The translations under genes and the position numbers were made by a program. The notes below the pieces were generated by a model that saw only the letters and a list, made by a program, of their open reading frames with translations, was not told where the DNA came from and made no database searches. From NCBI GenBank assembly GCA_036013505.1, contig CP107851.1, positions 4,924,001 to 4,988,000 on the forward strand: a stretch of DNA of 64,000 nt, given 5' to 3'. This DNA is from Streptomyces sp. NBC_00510 (GTDB lineage: Bacteria; Actinomycetota; Actinomycetes; Streptomycetales; Streptomycetaceae). Shown piece after piece: positions 33,260 to 41,637 of this stretch (within the stretch, counting starts at the first letter, position 1; each line of letters opens with the position of its first letter).

Positions 33260-34651
33260 ATGAGCGCCGCGCGCCTACCGAAAGTGGCCGGAATCGACGC
33301 ACCCATTCCGACACCGGCGCACACTTCCTCCCCCGCGGTCGAACAACAATCCCATCCGGCCGACCCGGACGCACACTCCGGGACGCCGGATCCGGTCGGC
33401 CAACTCACCGCGGCCCAGGACCGGATGGCCTCCTGGATCTCCGACCTGACCACCCTGCACGAGCTCACCGGGCGGCTGGCCAGGACCGCGACCCTGCAGG
33501 ACGCGCTGCGCGAACTGCTGCGCGCCGGCGGCACCTTGGTCGGTGCGCGACGCGGACTGGCCGCCGTCTCCCCGGTCGACCGGCTCGGTCCGGCCACCGT
33601 CGTGGGCCTCGGTCTCGGCCCGGCCGAGCTCGGCGCGCTGGAGACCGTCCCGCTGCCGGCCGCACCCGAGGCGGTGCCGGCGGAGGAGATCCACACCGAT
33701 CTGTGCCGCGAGCCCGGACTCGGCCCGCGCCACCGCGAGGTCGCCCTGCGGCTCGGCTTCGGCGCCAGTTACGCCCTCCGGCTGTCCGCGGACTCCGCAG
33801 GCCGGCTGGGCTCGGCCCTGTGGTTCTACGACGAGCCGGCCGAACCCGGCGAACGGCAGCGCCACCTCATCGGCCTGTACTGCCGCCACGCCACCGAGCA
33901 CCTCGCCCGGCTGCTCGAGCTCGACCGCAGCCGCGCCACCGTCGCCACGCTCCGCCAGGAGCTGCTGCCGACCCGGCTGCCCCGGGTCCCCGGGGTCCGT
34001 CTGGCGGTGCGGCACCGCCCGGCCGCGGGGGGCGGCGGCGACTGGTACGACGCCCTCCCGCTGCCCGAGGGCGCGCTGGGGCTGTCGGTCGGCGGCGTGA
34101 GCGGCGGCGGCATGAGCGCGGTCGCCGCGATGGGGCGGCTGCGGGCCTCCCTGCGGGCGTACGCGGTGATGGAGGGCGAGGACCCGGTCGCGGTCCTGTC
34201 CGACCTCGAGCTGCTGCTGCGGCTGACCGAGCCCGCCCGGTCGGCGACGGCCCTGTTCGCCTACGCCGAGCCGGCCTCCCGGAAGGTCTTGGTCGCCGGG
34301 GCCGGGCACTGTCCCCCGCTGATCGTCGGCGGGCACCGGGTCGAGTACGTGGAGACCTCGCTGTCCGCGCCACTGGGCATGCTCAGCTGCTGGGAGGCGC
34401 CCAGCGTCGAGTTCCGGGCGCTGGCCGGGGAGACCCTGCTGCTCTACACCGACGGCCTGCTGCACCGCACCGGCGATCCCGTCGACCGCGCCTTCGCCCG
34501 CCTGCACGCGGCCGCGGCGTCCGCCCCGCGGACCGCCCGGGACGACCCGGCGCAGCTGGTGGAGCACGTCCTGCACGCCATGCTCCCCGGCGACCGCGAG
34601 GACCCCCACCCGACCGAGGACGTCGTCCTGCTCGCCGCCCGCTTCGACTGA
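33260..34651 (+). CDS. GAF and SpoIIE/PP2C-type phosphatase-like protein with a missing metal ligand
   Basis: A 463-residue protein. A coiled region and GAF-like domain occupy about 50-225; the SpoIIE/PP2C domain is about 240-463. Conserved pieces are 'GGGGDWYDALPLPEG' (Asp261 and Asp264), 'LLLYTDGLLHRTG' and 'PTEDVVLLAARFD'. The motif that normally reads GDVxGHG is 'VGGVSGGGMSAVAAMG' here: Gly279 replaces the metal-binding Asp and Gly283 the His. Such proteins dephosphorylate STAS antagonists in partner-switch systems. Activity is doubtful without that Asp. Start ATG 33260 has only a weak ribosome site; it agrees with the onset of coding bias. Confidence 0.85.
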   Translation: MSAARLPKVAGIDAPIPTPAHTSSPAVEQQSHPADPDAHSGTPDPVGQLTAAQDRMASWISDLTTLHELTGRLARTATLQDALRELLRAGGTLVGARRGLAAVSPVDRLGPATVVGLGLGPAELGALETVPLPAAPEAVPAEEIHTDLCREPGLGPRHREVALRLGFGASYALRLSADSAGRLGSALWFYDEPAEPGERQRHLIGLYCRHATEHLARLLELDRSRATVATLRQELLPTRLPRVPGVRLAVRHRPAAGGGGDWYDALPLPEGALGLSVGGVSGGGMSAVAAMGRLRASLRAYAVMEGEDPVAVLSDLELLLRLTEPARSATALFAYAEPASRKVLVAGAGHCPPLIVGGHRVEYVETSLSAPLGMLSCWEAPSVEFRALAGETLLLYTDGLLHRTGDPVDRAFARLHAAAASAPRTARDDPAQLVEHVLHAMLPGDREDPHPTEDVVLLAARFD

Positions 34652-34727
34652 CCACCGGCGGGGACCGCCGCCGGTCCTCCCCGCCCACCCACTTACGATG
34701 GGGTGGTCTACTGCGAGGAGGCATGAC

Positions 34728-36185
34728 GTGGCCGAGGACCGCGCTCCGGAGACCCCGGAAGGCGACGAGCCCATCAAGCAGCGGAAGAACGGCCTGTACC
34801 CGGCCGTCTCCGACGAGCTCACCGAGGTGATGAAGTCCGGCTGGGCCGACACCGAACTGCGCGACCTGCAGCCGATCGAGCAGGCACCGTACGCCGCCAA
34901 GCGGCGCGCGGCGCTGTCCGCGCGCTTCCCCGGCGAGCGGCTGGTGGTCCCGGCCGGCAACCTGCGCACCCGCGCCAACGACACGGACTACCCCTTCCGT
35001 GCCGCGAGCGAGTACGTGCACCTCACCGGCGACCAGACCCAGGACGCCGTCCTGGTCCTGGAGCCCAACGGTGACGGATCTCACGACGCGACCGCCTACC
35101 TGCTCCCCCGCTCCTCCCGGGAGAACGGCGAGTTCTGGCTGGACGGCCAGGGCGAGCTGTGGACCGGCCGCCGCCACAGCCTGACCGAGGGCGAGGTCCT
35201 GCTGGGCCTGCCGTGCGCCGACGTCCGCAAGGTCGCCGACGTGCTGCGCGAGGCCGGCGGCCCGGTGCGGGTCGTCCGCGGCTACGACGCCGGCATCGAG
35301 GCCGCGCTGACCGACAAGGTCACCGCCGAGCGCGACGCCGAGCTGAAGGAGTTCCTGTCCGAGCTGCGGCTGGTCAAGGACGAGTGGGAGATCGGCGAGC
35401 TGCAGAAGGCCTGCGACTCCACCGCGCGCGGTTTCGAGGACGTCGTCCGGGTCCTGGACAAGGCCGAGGCGACCTCCGAGCGCTACATCGAGGGAACGTT
35501 CTTCCTGCGCGCCCGTGTCGAGGGCAACGACGTCGGCTACGGCTCCATCTGCGCGTCCGGCCCGCACGCCACCACCCTGCACTGGGTCCGCAACGACGGC
35601 CCGGTCCGCTCCGGCGACCTGCTGCTGCTCGACGCCGGCGTGGAGACCCACAGCCTCTACACCGCCGACGTCACGCGCACGCTGCCGGTGAGCGGCACGT
35701 ACAGCGACATCCAGCGGAAGATCTACGACGCCGTGTACGAGGCGCAGGAGGCCGGCATCGCCGCCGTCCGCCCGGGCGCCGCGTACCGCGACTTCCACGA
35801 CGCCGCCCAGCGCGTGCTCACCGAGAAGCTCGTCGAGTGGGGCCTGGTCGAGGGCCCGGTCGACCGCGTCCTCGAACTCGGCCTGCAGCGCCGCTGGACC
35901 CTCCACGGCACCGGCCACATGCTGGGCCTGGACGTCCACGACTGCGCCGCCGCCCGCACGGAGACCTACGTCAACGGCACGCTGGAGCCGGGCGTGGTCC
36001 TCACGGTCGAGCCGGGCCTGTACTTCCAGGCCGACGACCTGACCGTGCCGGAGGAGTACCGGGGCATCGGCGTCCGCATCGAGGACGACATCCTCGTCAC
36101 CGAGGACGGCAACCGGAACCTCAGCGACGGCCTGCCGCGCCGCTCCGACGAGGTCGAGCGCTGGATGGCCGCCCTCAAGGGCTGA
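34728..36185 (+). CDS. pepP: Aminopeptidase P (Xaa-Pro aminopeptidase, M24B)
   Basis: A 485-residue dinuclear metallopeptidase that removes the residue before proline. The N-terminal creatinase-like domain runs about 1-220 and the pita-bread catalytic domain about 230-480. Metal ligands are Asp in 'LLLLDAGVETHS', Asp in 'YTADVTRTLP', His in 'LHGTGHMLGLD', Glu in 'LTVEPGLYF' and Glu in 'GVRIEDDILV'. The GTG at 34728 follows GAGGAGG at 6 bases. It is cytoplasmic. A strong terminator follows at 36206-36241. With the iminopeptidase at 22959 the window encodes two proline-specific peptidases. Confidence 0.95.
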   Translation: MAEDRAPETPEGDEPIKQRKNGLYPAVSDELTEVMKSGWADTELRDLQPIEQAPYAAKRRAALSARFPGERLVVPAGNLRTRANDTDYPFRAASEYVHLTGDQTQDAVLVLEPNGDGSHDATAYLLPRSSRENGEFWLDGQGELWTGRRHSLTEGEVLLGLPCADVRKVADVLREAGGPVRVVRGYDAGIEAALTDKVTAERDAELKEFLSELRLVKDEWEIGELQKACDSTARGFEDVVRVLDKAEATSERYIEGTFFLRARVEGNDVGYGSICASGPHATTLHWVRNDGPVRSGDLLLLDAGVETHSLYTADVTRTLPVSGTYSDIQRKIYDAVYEAQEAGIAAVRPGAAYRDFHDAAQRVLTEKLVEWGLVEGPVDRVLELGLQRRWTLHGTGHMLGLDVHDCAAARTETYVNGTLEPGVVLTVEPGLYFQADDLTVPEEYRGIGVRIEDDILVTEDGNRNLSDGLPRRSDEVERWMAALKG

Positions 36186-36205
36186 CCCCCGCCGCCCGGA
36201 CCGAC

Positions 36206-36241
36206 GGCCGGGGCCCCACGGACCTCCGTGGGGCCCCGGCC
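36206..36241 (+). terminator. Strong terminator after aminopeptidase P
   Basis: GGCCGGGGCCCCACGGA and its complement form a 17-bp stem, effectively with a tetraloop. It stands between convergent genes pepP and the RsbW-like gene. Confidence 0.88.
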
Positions 36242-36291
36242 TCCGTGCGTCACGGGCCGGCCCCGGTCCCCGTACGCCTGGGCCCTGTCGC

Positions 36292-36738
36292 CTAGGAGAC
36301 CTTGAGCAGCGAGTCGTCCCGCCACTTGAGGATCTTGTCGAAACTGACCACCGCCCCGTGCCCGGGACGGTTGTGGAAGTGGACGTGGTCCACCAGCGCC
36401 TCGATCAGGAACAGCCCGCGCCCGTGCTCGGCGTGCTGGTCCTTCTTCGCCAGCGGACGTACGGAGTGGTGCGTACGGCGCAGGTCCGGGGCGAAGCCCG
36501 GGCCGGAGTCCGCCACCTCGATGCGGCAGCGATCGCCCTCGATGCGGGCCGTCACCCGGTACTCGCCGTGGGCGGCGTGCTCAACGGCGTTGGCACAGGC
36601 CTCGGTGAGGGCGACCGACAGGTCGTAGGAGATGTCGGGGTCCACCCCGGCGGTCTCCATCGTCCCCAGCAGGAGCCGGCGGGCGAGCGGAACGCTCGCA
36701 GCCTCGCGCCGCAAATGGAGGGACCACCAGATGCTCAT
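36292..36738 (-). CDS. RsbW-like ATP-binding protein (anti-sigma-factor type)
   Basis: A 148-residue GHKL domain protein: 'YDLSVALTEACANAVEHAAH' (N-box), 'IEVADSGPGFAPDL' and 'AEHGRGLFLIEALVDHVHF'. It is closer to RsbW/SpoIIAB serine kinases than the protein at 29524. It would bind or phosphorylate a STAS partner; none is adjacent. ATG 36738 follows AGGAGG at 6 bases. The gene is upstream-divergent from the His/Met-loop membrane protein. Confidence 0.9.
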   Translation of the reverse strand: MSIWWSLHLRREAASVPLARRLLLGTMETAGVDPDISYDLSVALTEACANAVEHAAHGEYRVTARIEGDRCRIEVADSGPGFAPDLRRTHHSVRPLAKKDQHAEHGRGLFLIEALVDHVHFHNRPGHGAVVSFDKILKWRDDSLLKVS

Positions 36739-36951
36739 GCTCAGCCTCCTGGCTGCGGCTCGACATACCGATACGTATTGCCCCGAAACACGGTCGGTAA
36801 GCGTGGCGTTGACGTGATGCCAGCCATACGGCGGATGCCGTCGCTCCTCAGGCGGGTGGTAGGAACGCCGCCGGACGCCATAGCACAGACCGGCGTGTTC
36901 CGGGACCCGCCGTTCGCAAGGCGGGCGCGCGGTGAGAAGATGACGCCCGTC

Positions 36952-37686
36952 ATGTCTACCCCCGTGCGCGCCGGCGCCGATCTGCGACTGCTGCGGGCCG
37001 CGGTGTTCACCGCGGTCTGCGTCGTGTTGTCCGCGGGCGCGCACATGCTGGCGTCGGGGCACGGGGTGCCCGGCTGGACGCTGGCGGTGGGCTGGCTGGC
37101 CGTCTTCGCGGTCGTCGCGCCGCTCGCCGGGCGGGAGCGCTCGATGCCCGCCATCGCGACCGGGCTCGCGGGCGGACAACTCGTGCTGCACGTGCTGTTC
37201 AACGTGGGCGGGGTCTGCGGTGCCGGCGGGATAGCCGAGATCGCCGGGCGGCTGCTCTGCGACGAGCGGGCGGCGGCGCTGCGCTCCCACGCGCACTCCG
37301 CGGCCGGGACGGGCCACATGGTGGGCATGCCCGCGATGCCCGGCATGCCCTCCGCGGCCGCCGAGAGCACGATGCTCTCCTACAGCCTCCCCATGCTGCT
37401 CGGGCACGTCGTCGCCGCGGTGACCGCCGGCTGGCTGCTGCGCCGCGGCGAGGCCGCGCTGTGGCGGCTGGTCGCCCTGTCGGCCCGCGGGCTGGCCGAG
37501 CTGTCGGGCGGCGCCCTGCGCCACGCCGTCGCGCTCGTACGCCTCCTGCTGTCGGGCAGCCCGGCCGAGCCCCGCGCCGTCCTCGTCCCGAGCCGTGCCG
37601 GCGGCTCCACCCGCGTGCCGCGCACGGTGCTGCTGCGGCACAGCCTGGCCCGGCGCGGTCCGCCGGCGTACGCCCCCGCGGCCTGA
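36952..37686 (+). CDS. Membrane protein with His/Met-rich loop beside copper genes
   Basis: A 244-residue protein (248 from ATG 36940). It has about four membrane helices: 'LRAAVFTAVCVVLSAGAHML', 'AVGWLAVFAVVAPLAG', 'AIATGLAGGQLVLHVLFN' and 'SYSLPMLLGHVVAAVTAGWL'. Between helices 3 and 4 lies 'SHAHSAAGTGHMVGMPAMPG', a run of three His and several Met typical of copper-binding loops. A basic cytoplasmic tail follows. It is 95 bases upstream of ycnI on the same strand and so probably belongs to the copper set. I do not recognise a named family; a copper-handling role is inferred. Confidence 0.8.
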   Translation: MSTPVRAGADLRLLRAAVFTAVCVVLSAGAHMLASGHGVPGWTLAVGWLAVFAVVAPLAGRERSMPAIATGLAGGQLVLHVLFNVGGVCGAGGIAEIAGRLLCDERAAALRSHAHSAAGTGHMVGMPAMPGMPSAAAESTMLSYSLPMLLGHVVAAVTAGWLLRRGEAALWRLVALSARGLAELSGGALRHAVALVRLLLSGSPAEPRAVLVPSRAGGSTRVPRTVLLRHSLARRGPPAYAPAA

Positions 37687-37780
37687 ACGCGACCCGCTCC
37701 ACCGACGTACGAGGGCGGAGTCGCGCGCCGCACGCGTGCCATCCGTCACCTTCCCTCCGTCACCGTGGAGTCTCCGCATC

Positions 37781-38545
37781 ATGAACACCGTCATGCGCCG
37801 CGCCACCGCCCTCGCCGCCGTCACCGGGGCGGCCGTGCTCGCCACCGCCGTCCCCGCCTTCGCGCACGTGAGCGTCCAGCCCGGCAACGCCGCCAAGGGC
37901 GGCTACAGCACGGTCGCGTTCAAGGTCCCCAACGAGGACGACAAGGCCTCGACGATCAAGGTCGAGGTCAACCTGCCGAGCGACCACCCGATCGCCTCCG
38001 TCTCCACCCAGCCGGTGCCCGGCTGGACGGTGCAGATCACCAAGACCAAGCTCAAGACCCCGCTGAAGACCGGGCACGGCGACCTCACCGAGGCCGTCAC
38101 GAAGATCACCTGGAGCGGCGGGAAGATCAAGCCCGGCGAGTTCCAGCAGTTCCCCGTCTCCCTGGGCCCGCTGCCCGAGGACACCGACCAGCTGGTCTTC
38201 AAGGCGCTCCAGACGTACGACAACAAGGAGGTCGTGCGCTGGATCGAGGAGCAGCAGAAGGGCCAGGAGGAGCCGGAGCACCCGGCGCCCGTGCTGACCC
38301 TGGCCGACGCCGCGGACGACGGCCACGGCCACGACGCCTCCACCTCTGACGACAAGAAGGACGACGCCAAGGCCGAGGCCGTCTCGGCGTCCGGCGACGG
38401 CGCCACCGAGAAGGCCGCCTCCGCCGACGCCAGTGACACCACGGCCCGGGTGCTGGGCATCGTCGGCATCGTCGTGGGCGTGCTCGGCGTCGCCTTCGGC
38501 GTGGTGGCCGGCCGCCGTCGCGGCGCGGGCACCCCGTCCGCCTGA
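37781..38545 (+). CDS. ycnI: YcnI-family copper-binding exported protein
   Basis: A 254-residue protein. Signal peptide cleavage after 'VPAFA' leaves His as the mature N-terminus ('HVSVQPGNAAKGGYSTVAF'), as needed for the single-histidine copper site of YcnI (DUF1775). The domain spans about 29-165, followed by an Asp/Lys/Ala-rich linker and a C-terminal membrane helix ('VLGIVGIVVGVLGVAFGVVA') with an Arg tail, so it is anchored to the outer face of the membrane. It precedes the Sco gene by 77 bases. Role: extracellular copper acquisition or delivery. Confidence 0.93.
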   Translation: MNTVMRRATALAAVTGAAVLATAVPAFAHVSVQPGNAAKGGYSTVAFKVPNEDDKASTIKVEVNLPSDHPIASVSTQPVPGWTVQITKTKLKTPLKTGHGDLTEAVTKITWSGGKIKPGEFQQFPVSLGPLPEDTDQLVFKALQTYDNKEVVRWIEEQQKGQEEPEHPAPVLTLADAADDGHGHDASTSDDKKDDAKAEAVSASGDGATEKAASADASDTTARVLGIVGIVVGVLGVAFGVVAGRRRGAGTPSA

Positions 38546-38622
38546 CGCACCATCGCCGGGGCGGCCGCCGCGCACGCACCGCGGCCGCCCCGGCGCCGCA
38601 ACGAATTCCTGGGGAACCCCTG

Positions 38623-39288
38623 ATGCGTACCACCCTCAGGGCGGCAGCCTCGGCCGCCGCCGTCGCCGCACTCGCCCTGACCCTCGCCGCCTGCGGCGGC
38701 CCGAACGGCGGGGCGGACACCTCCGGCGCCGGGCCGGTCGTCTCCGTCGAGGGGACACCGAAGGCCGCGACCGTCCTGGACACGCCGTTCGAGAAGCCGG
38801 ACATGATCCTCACGGACACGCACGGCGCGACGTACGACTTCGTCGAGCGGACCAAGGGCCGGCCGACCCTGCTCTTCTTCGGCTACACCCACTGCCCGGA
38901 CGTCTGCCCGACGACGATGAGCGACATCGCCATCGCCAAGTCGAAGCTGCCCGCGGCCGAGCAGGACGAACTCCTCGTGGTCTTCGTGACCACCGACCCC
39001 GAACGCGACACCCCGCAGCGGCTCGGCGAATGGCTGGGCGCGCAGGACAAGTCCTTCGTCGGCCTCACCGGTGACTTCGCCACGATCCAGGCGGGCGCGC
39101 GCTCGCTCGGCGTGGACGTGGAGAAGCCGGTGAAGGAGAAGGACGGCAGCATCACCGTGACGCACGGCGCCCAGGTCATCGCGTACTCGCCGAAGGACGA
39201 CAAGGCGCACGCGCTGTACATGTCGGGCACGACGTCCGAGGAGTTCGCCGCCGACCTGCCGAAGATCATCACGGGGCGGACGCCGTGA
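38623..39288 (+). CDS. sco: Sco-family copper chaperone lipoprotein
   Basis: A 221-residue thioredoxin-fold protein with a lipobox ('LTLAACGG', Cys about residue 25). The copper/redox motif is 'FFGYTHCPDVCPTTMSDI' (CxxxC). The distal His ligand is likely in 'SITVTHGAQVIAYS'. In S. lividans, Sco passes copper to cytochrome oxidase and supports GlxA-dependent morphogenesis. It overlaps the PCuAC gene by GTGA at 39285-39288, so the two are translationally coupled. Confidence 0.95.
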   Translation: MRTTLRAAASAAAVAALALTLAACGGPNGGADTSGAGPVVSVEGTPKAATVLDTPFEKPDMILTDTHGATYDFVERTKGRPTLLFFGYTHCPDVCPTTMSDIAIAKSKLPAAEQDELLVVFVTTDPERDTPQRLGEWLGAQDKSFVGLTGDFATIQAGARSLGVDVEKPVKEKDGSITVTHGAQVIAYSPKDDKAHALYMSGTTSEEFAADLPKIITGRTP

Positions 39289-39740
39289 CCCCGACCCGCT
39301 CCCTGCGGCGGATCCCCGTGGCGGCGGCCCTGGTGCTGCTCGGCGCCACGGCCTGCTCCGGGTCACCGGACGGCCCCGAACTGACGGTGAGCGGCGCCTA
39401 CATCCCGCAGCCAGCGCTGGCGGACATGGCGGCCGGCTACTTCACCGTCAGCAACACCGGCGACCGGGACGCCCGGCTGACCTCCGTCACCAGCGACCTG
39501 TCCGGGGACATCACCCTGCACAGCACCGAGGACAACCGGATGCGCCGGGTGACCTCCTTCACGGTCCCGGCGGGCGGGCGGCTCACGCTCGCGCTCGGCG
39601 GCAACCACCTGATGCTGACGGACCTGGAGCACAAGCCCGCGGCCGGCGAGCAGGTCTCGCTGCGGCTGCACTTCGACGACGCCGACACCATCGACGTACG
39701 GGTCCCGGTCAAGCCCGCGGGCTACCACCCGGGGGACTGA
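39285..39740 (+). CDS. ecuC: PCuAC/ECuC-type extracytoplasmic copper chaperone lipoprotein
   Basis: A 151-residue lipoprotein (lipobox 'LLGATACSG'). The cupredoxin-like domain carries the family Cu(I) motif of His, Met, His and Met in 'ITLHSTEDNRMRRV' and 'LALGGNHLMLTDL'. It should receive or give Cu(I) to the co-encoded Sco protein. GTG start inside the sco stop codon; copCD follows after 10 bases. Confidence 0.94.
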   Translation: MTPTRSLRRIPVAAALVLLGATACSGSPDGPELTVSGAYIPQPALADMAAGYFTVSNTGDRDARLTSVTSDLSGDITLHSTEDNRMRRVTSFTVPAGGRLTLALGGNHLMLTDLEHKPAAGEQVSLRLHFDDADTIDVRVPVKPAGYHPGD

Positions 39741-39750
39741 GGAGAGCGCC

Positions 39751-41637
39751 ATGAGGGTGATGACGAAGTCCGCGCTGCGGCTGCTGGCCGTACCGCTCGC
39801 CGTGCTCGGCCTGCTGCTCGGCACCGCGGCACCGGCGTCCGCGCACGCCGCGCTGGTCGGTTCCGACCCGGCCCAGGGATCGGTCGTCAAGACCGCGCCG
39901 GCGCAGGTGCGGCTGTCCTTCTCCGAGGGTGTGCTGCTGTCGAGGGACTCCATCCGGGTCCTCGGCCCGGACGGCAAGCGCGCCGAGACCGGCGACGCGA
40001 ACGACGGCGGCAGGGGGAGCACGACCGCGGCCGTCGCCCTGCGCCCGGGGCTCGGCGACGGCACGTACACCGTCGCGTGGAAGGTCGTCTCGGCCGACAG
40101 CCACCCGGTCGCGGGCGCCTTCACCTTCTCCATCGGCGCGCCCTCCAAGACCTCCGTCCAGCTGCCCGACCAGGAGGTGGGCGGGGGCACCGTCGGCACC
40201 CTGTACGACATCGCCCGCTACGCCGCCTACCTCGGCTTCGCACTGCTGGTCGGCGCCGCGTTCTTCATCGGCGTGTGCTGGCCGGACGGCGCGCGGACGC
40301 GGTCGATGCGGCGGCTGGTGGCCGCCGGCTGGGCCGCGATGGTCGCCGCGACGATACTGCTGCTGATGCTGCGCGCCCCCTACGCCAACGGGGGCGGGCT
40401 GGGCGACGCCTTCGACCTCGGCGGCGTGCGGGACGTCCTGGACACCCGGCCCGGCGCCGCGCTGGTGTCCCGGCTGCTGCTGCTCGCCGCGGGCGCGGTG
40501 TTCATCGCCGTGCTCTTCGGCAGCTGGGCCAAGCGGGAGGACCCGGTCGAACGCCAGGACCTCGCCTGGGGCCTGGCCATCGGCGGCACGGTCGTGTCGG
40601 TCGGCCTGGCCGCGACATGGGCCATGGCCGAGCACGCCTCGGTCGGCATCCAGGCCTCGGTGGCGATGCCCGTCGACATCGTGCACCTGCTGGCCATGGC
40701 CGTCTGGCTCGGCGGTCTCACCGCGCTGCTGGTCGCGCTGTGGAGCGGGCAGCGCGTGGAACGGGCCGTGGTGCAGCGTTTCTCGAAGATCGCCTTCGGG
40801 GCGGTGGTGACCCTGGTCGTCACCGGCGTCTACCAGTCCTGGCGCCAGCTCGGCTCCTGGGACGCGCTGGTGTCCACCGGCTACGGCCAGCTGCTGCTGG
40901 TCAAGATCGGCCTGGTCATCCTCCTGGTGGAGCTGGCCTGGCTGTCCCGCCGCTGGACCGCGCGGCTCGGCGACACGGCCGTCCGCGGCAAGCCCGCCGT
41001 CGCCCAGCCGGTCGCCGCGGGACGGAAGGGCGCCGGCGGCGGTGGCGGGGGTGCGTCCGAGCGTGCCGAACAGCTGGCCCGCCAGGAGGCGGCGCTGGCC
41101 AAGGAGCGGGCCCGCAAGGACCGCGACGCCGACACCGAGCGCACGGGCCTGCGCAAGTCGGTGCTGGCGGAGGTGGCCGTCGCGGTCGTGGTGCTGGCCG
41201 TCACGACGCTGCTGACCGGCACCCAGCCGGGCAGGGCCGCCGAGGAGGGCGCCGCGCAGCAGCAGGCCTCCGCGCCGGTGTCCGAGGTGCCCGAGCCGCT
41301 GGACGTGAGGATCCCGTTCGACACGGGCGGCACGAACGGCAAGGGCGAGGCGGAGGTGACCCTGGACCCGGGCGGCGTCGCCGAGAACGAACTCCACCTG
41401 CTGGTCACCTCCCCCGACGGACGGGCCTTCGACGTCCCCGAGGTGCAGGTCTCCTTCACCCTGAAGTCCAAGAAGATCGGCCCCATCCCGGTGACGCTGG
41501 GGAAGATCGACACTGGTCACTGGAGCGCCGAGAACGTCCAGATCCCGGTCCCCGGGGAGTGGACGGTCGCCGTGACCGTACGGACCTCGGACATCGACCA
41601 GGTCACCCGCACGAAGGTAGTGAAGATCGGCTCATGA
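39751..41637 (+). CDS. copD: CopC-CopD fusion copper-transport protein (YcnJ-like)
   Basis: A 628-residue fusion. After the signal peptide ('GTAAPASA-HAALVGSDPAQG') the mature N-terminal His begins a CopC domain (to about residue 135), with the second copper ligands in 'SADSHPVAGAFTFSIG'. Eight or so membrane helices of CopD follow (about 155-400), then a Gly/Ala/charged linker, another helix, and a C-terminal extracellular beta domain from about 510. It likely moves copper across the membrane or handles it at the surface. It overlaps the Dyp peroxidase gene by ATGA at 41634-41637. Confidence 0.93.
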   Translation: MRVMTKSALRLLAVPLAVLGLLLGTAAPASAHAALVGSDPAQGSVVKTAPAQVRLSFSEGVLLSRDSIRVLGPDGKRAETGDANDGGRGSTTAAVALRPGLGDGTYTVAWKVVSADSHPVAGAFTFSIGAPSKTSVQLPDQEVGGGTVGTLYDIARYAAYLGFALLVGAAFFIGVCWPDGARTRSMRRLVAAGWAAMVAATILLLMLRAPYANGGGLGDAFDLGGVRDVLDTRPGAALVSRLLLLAAGAVFIAVLFGSWAKREDPVERQDLAWGLAIGGTVVSVGLAATWAMAEHASVGIQASVAMPVDIVHLLAMAVWLGGLTALLVALWSGQRVERAVVQRFSKIAFGAVVTLVVTGVYQSWRQLGSWDALVSTGYGQLLLVKIGLVILLVELAWLSRRWTARLGDTAVRGKPAVAQPVAAGRKGAGGGGGGASERAEQLARQEAALAKERARKDRDADTERTGLRKSVLAEVAVAVVVLAVTTLLTGTQPGRAAEEGAAQQQASAPVSEVPEPLDVRIPFDTGGTNGKGEAEVTLDPGGVAENELHLLVTSPDGRAFDVPEVQVSFTLKSKKIGPIPVTLGKIDTGHWSAENVQIPVPGEWTVAVTVRTSDIDQVTRTKVVKIGS

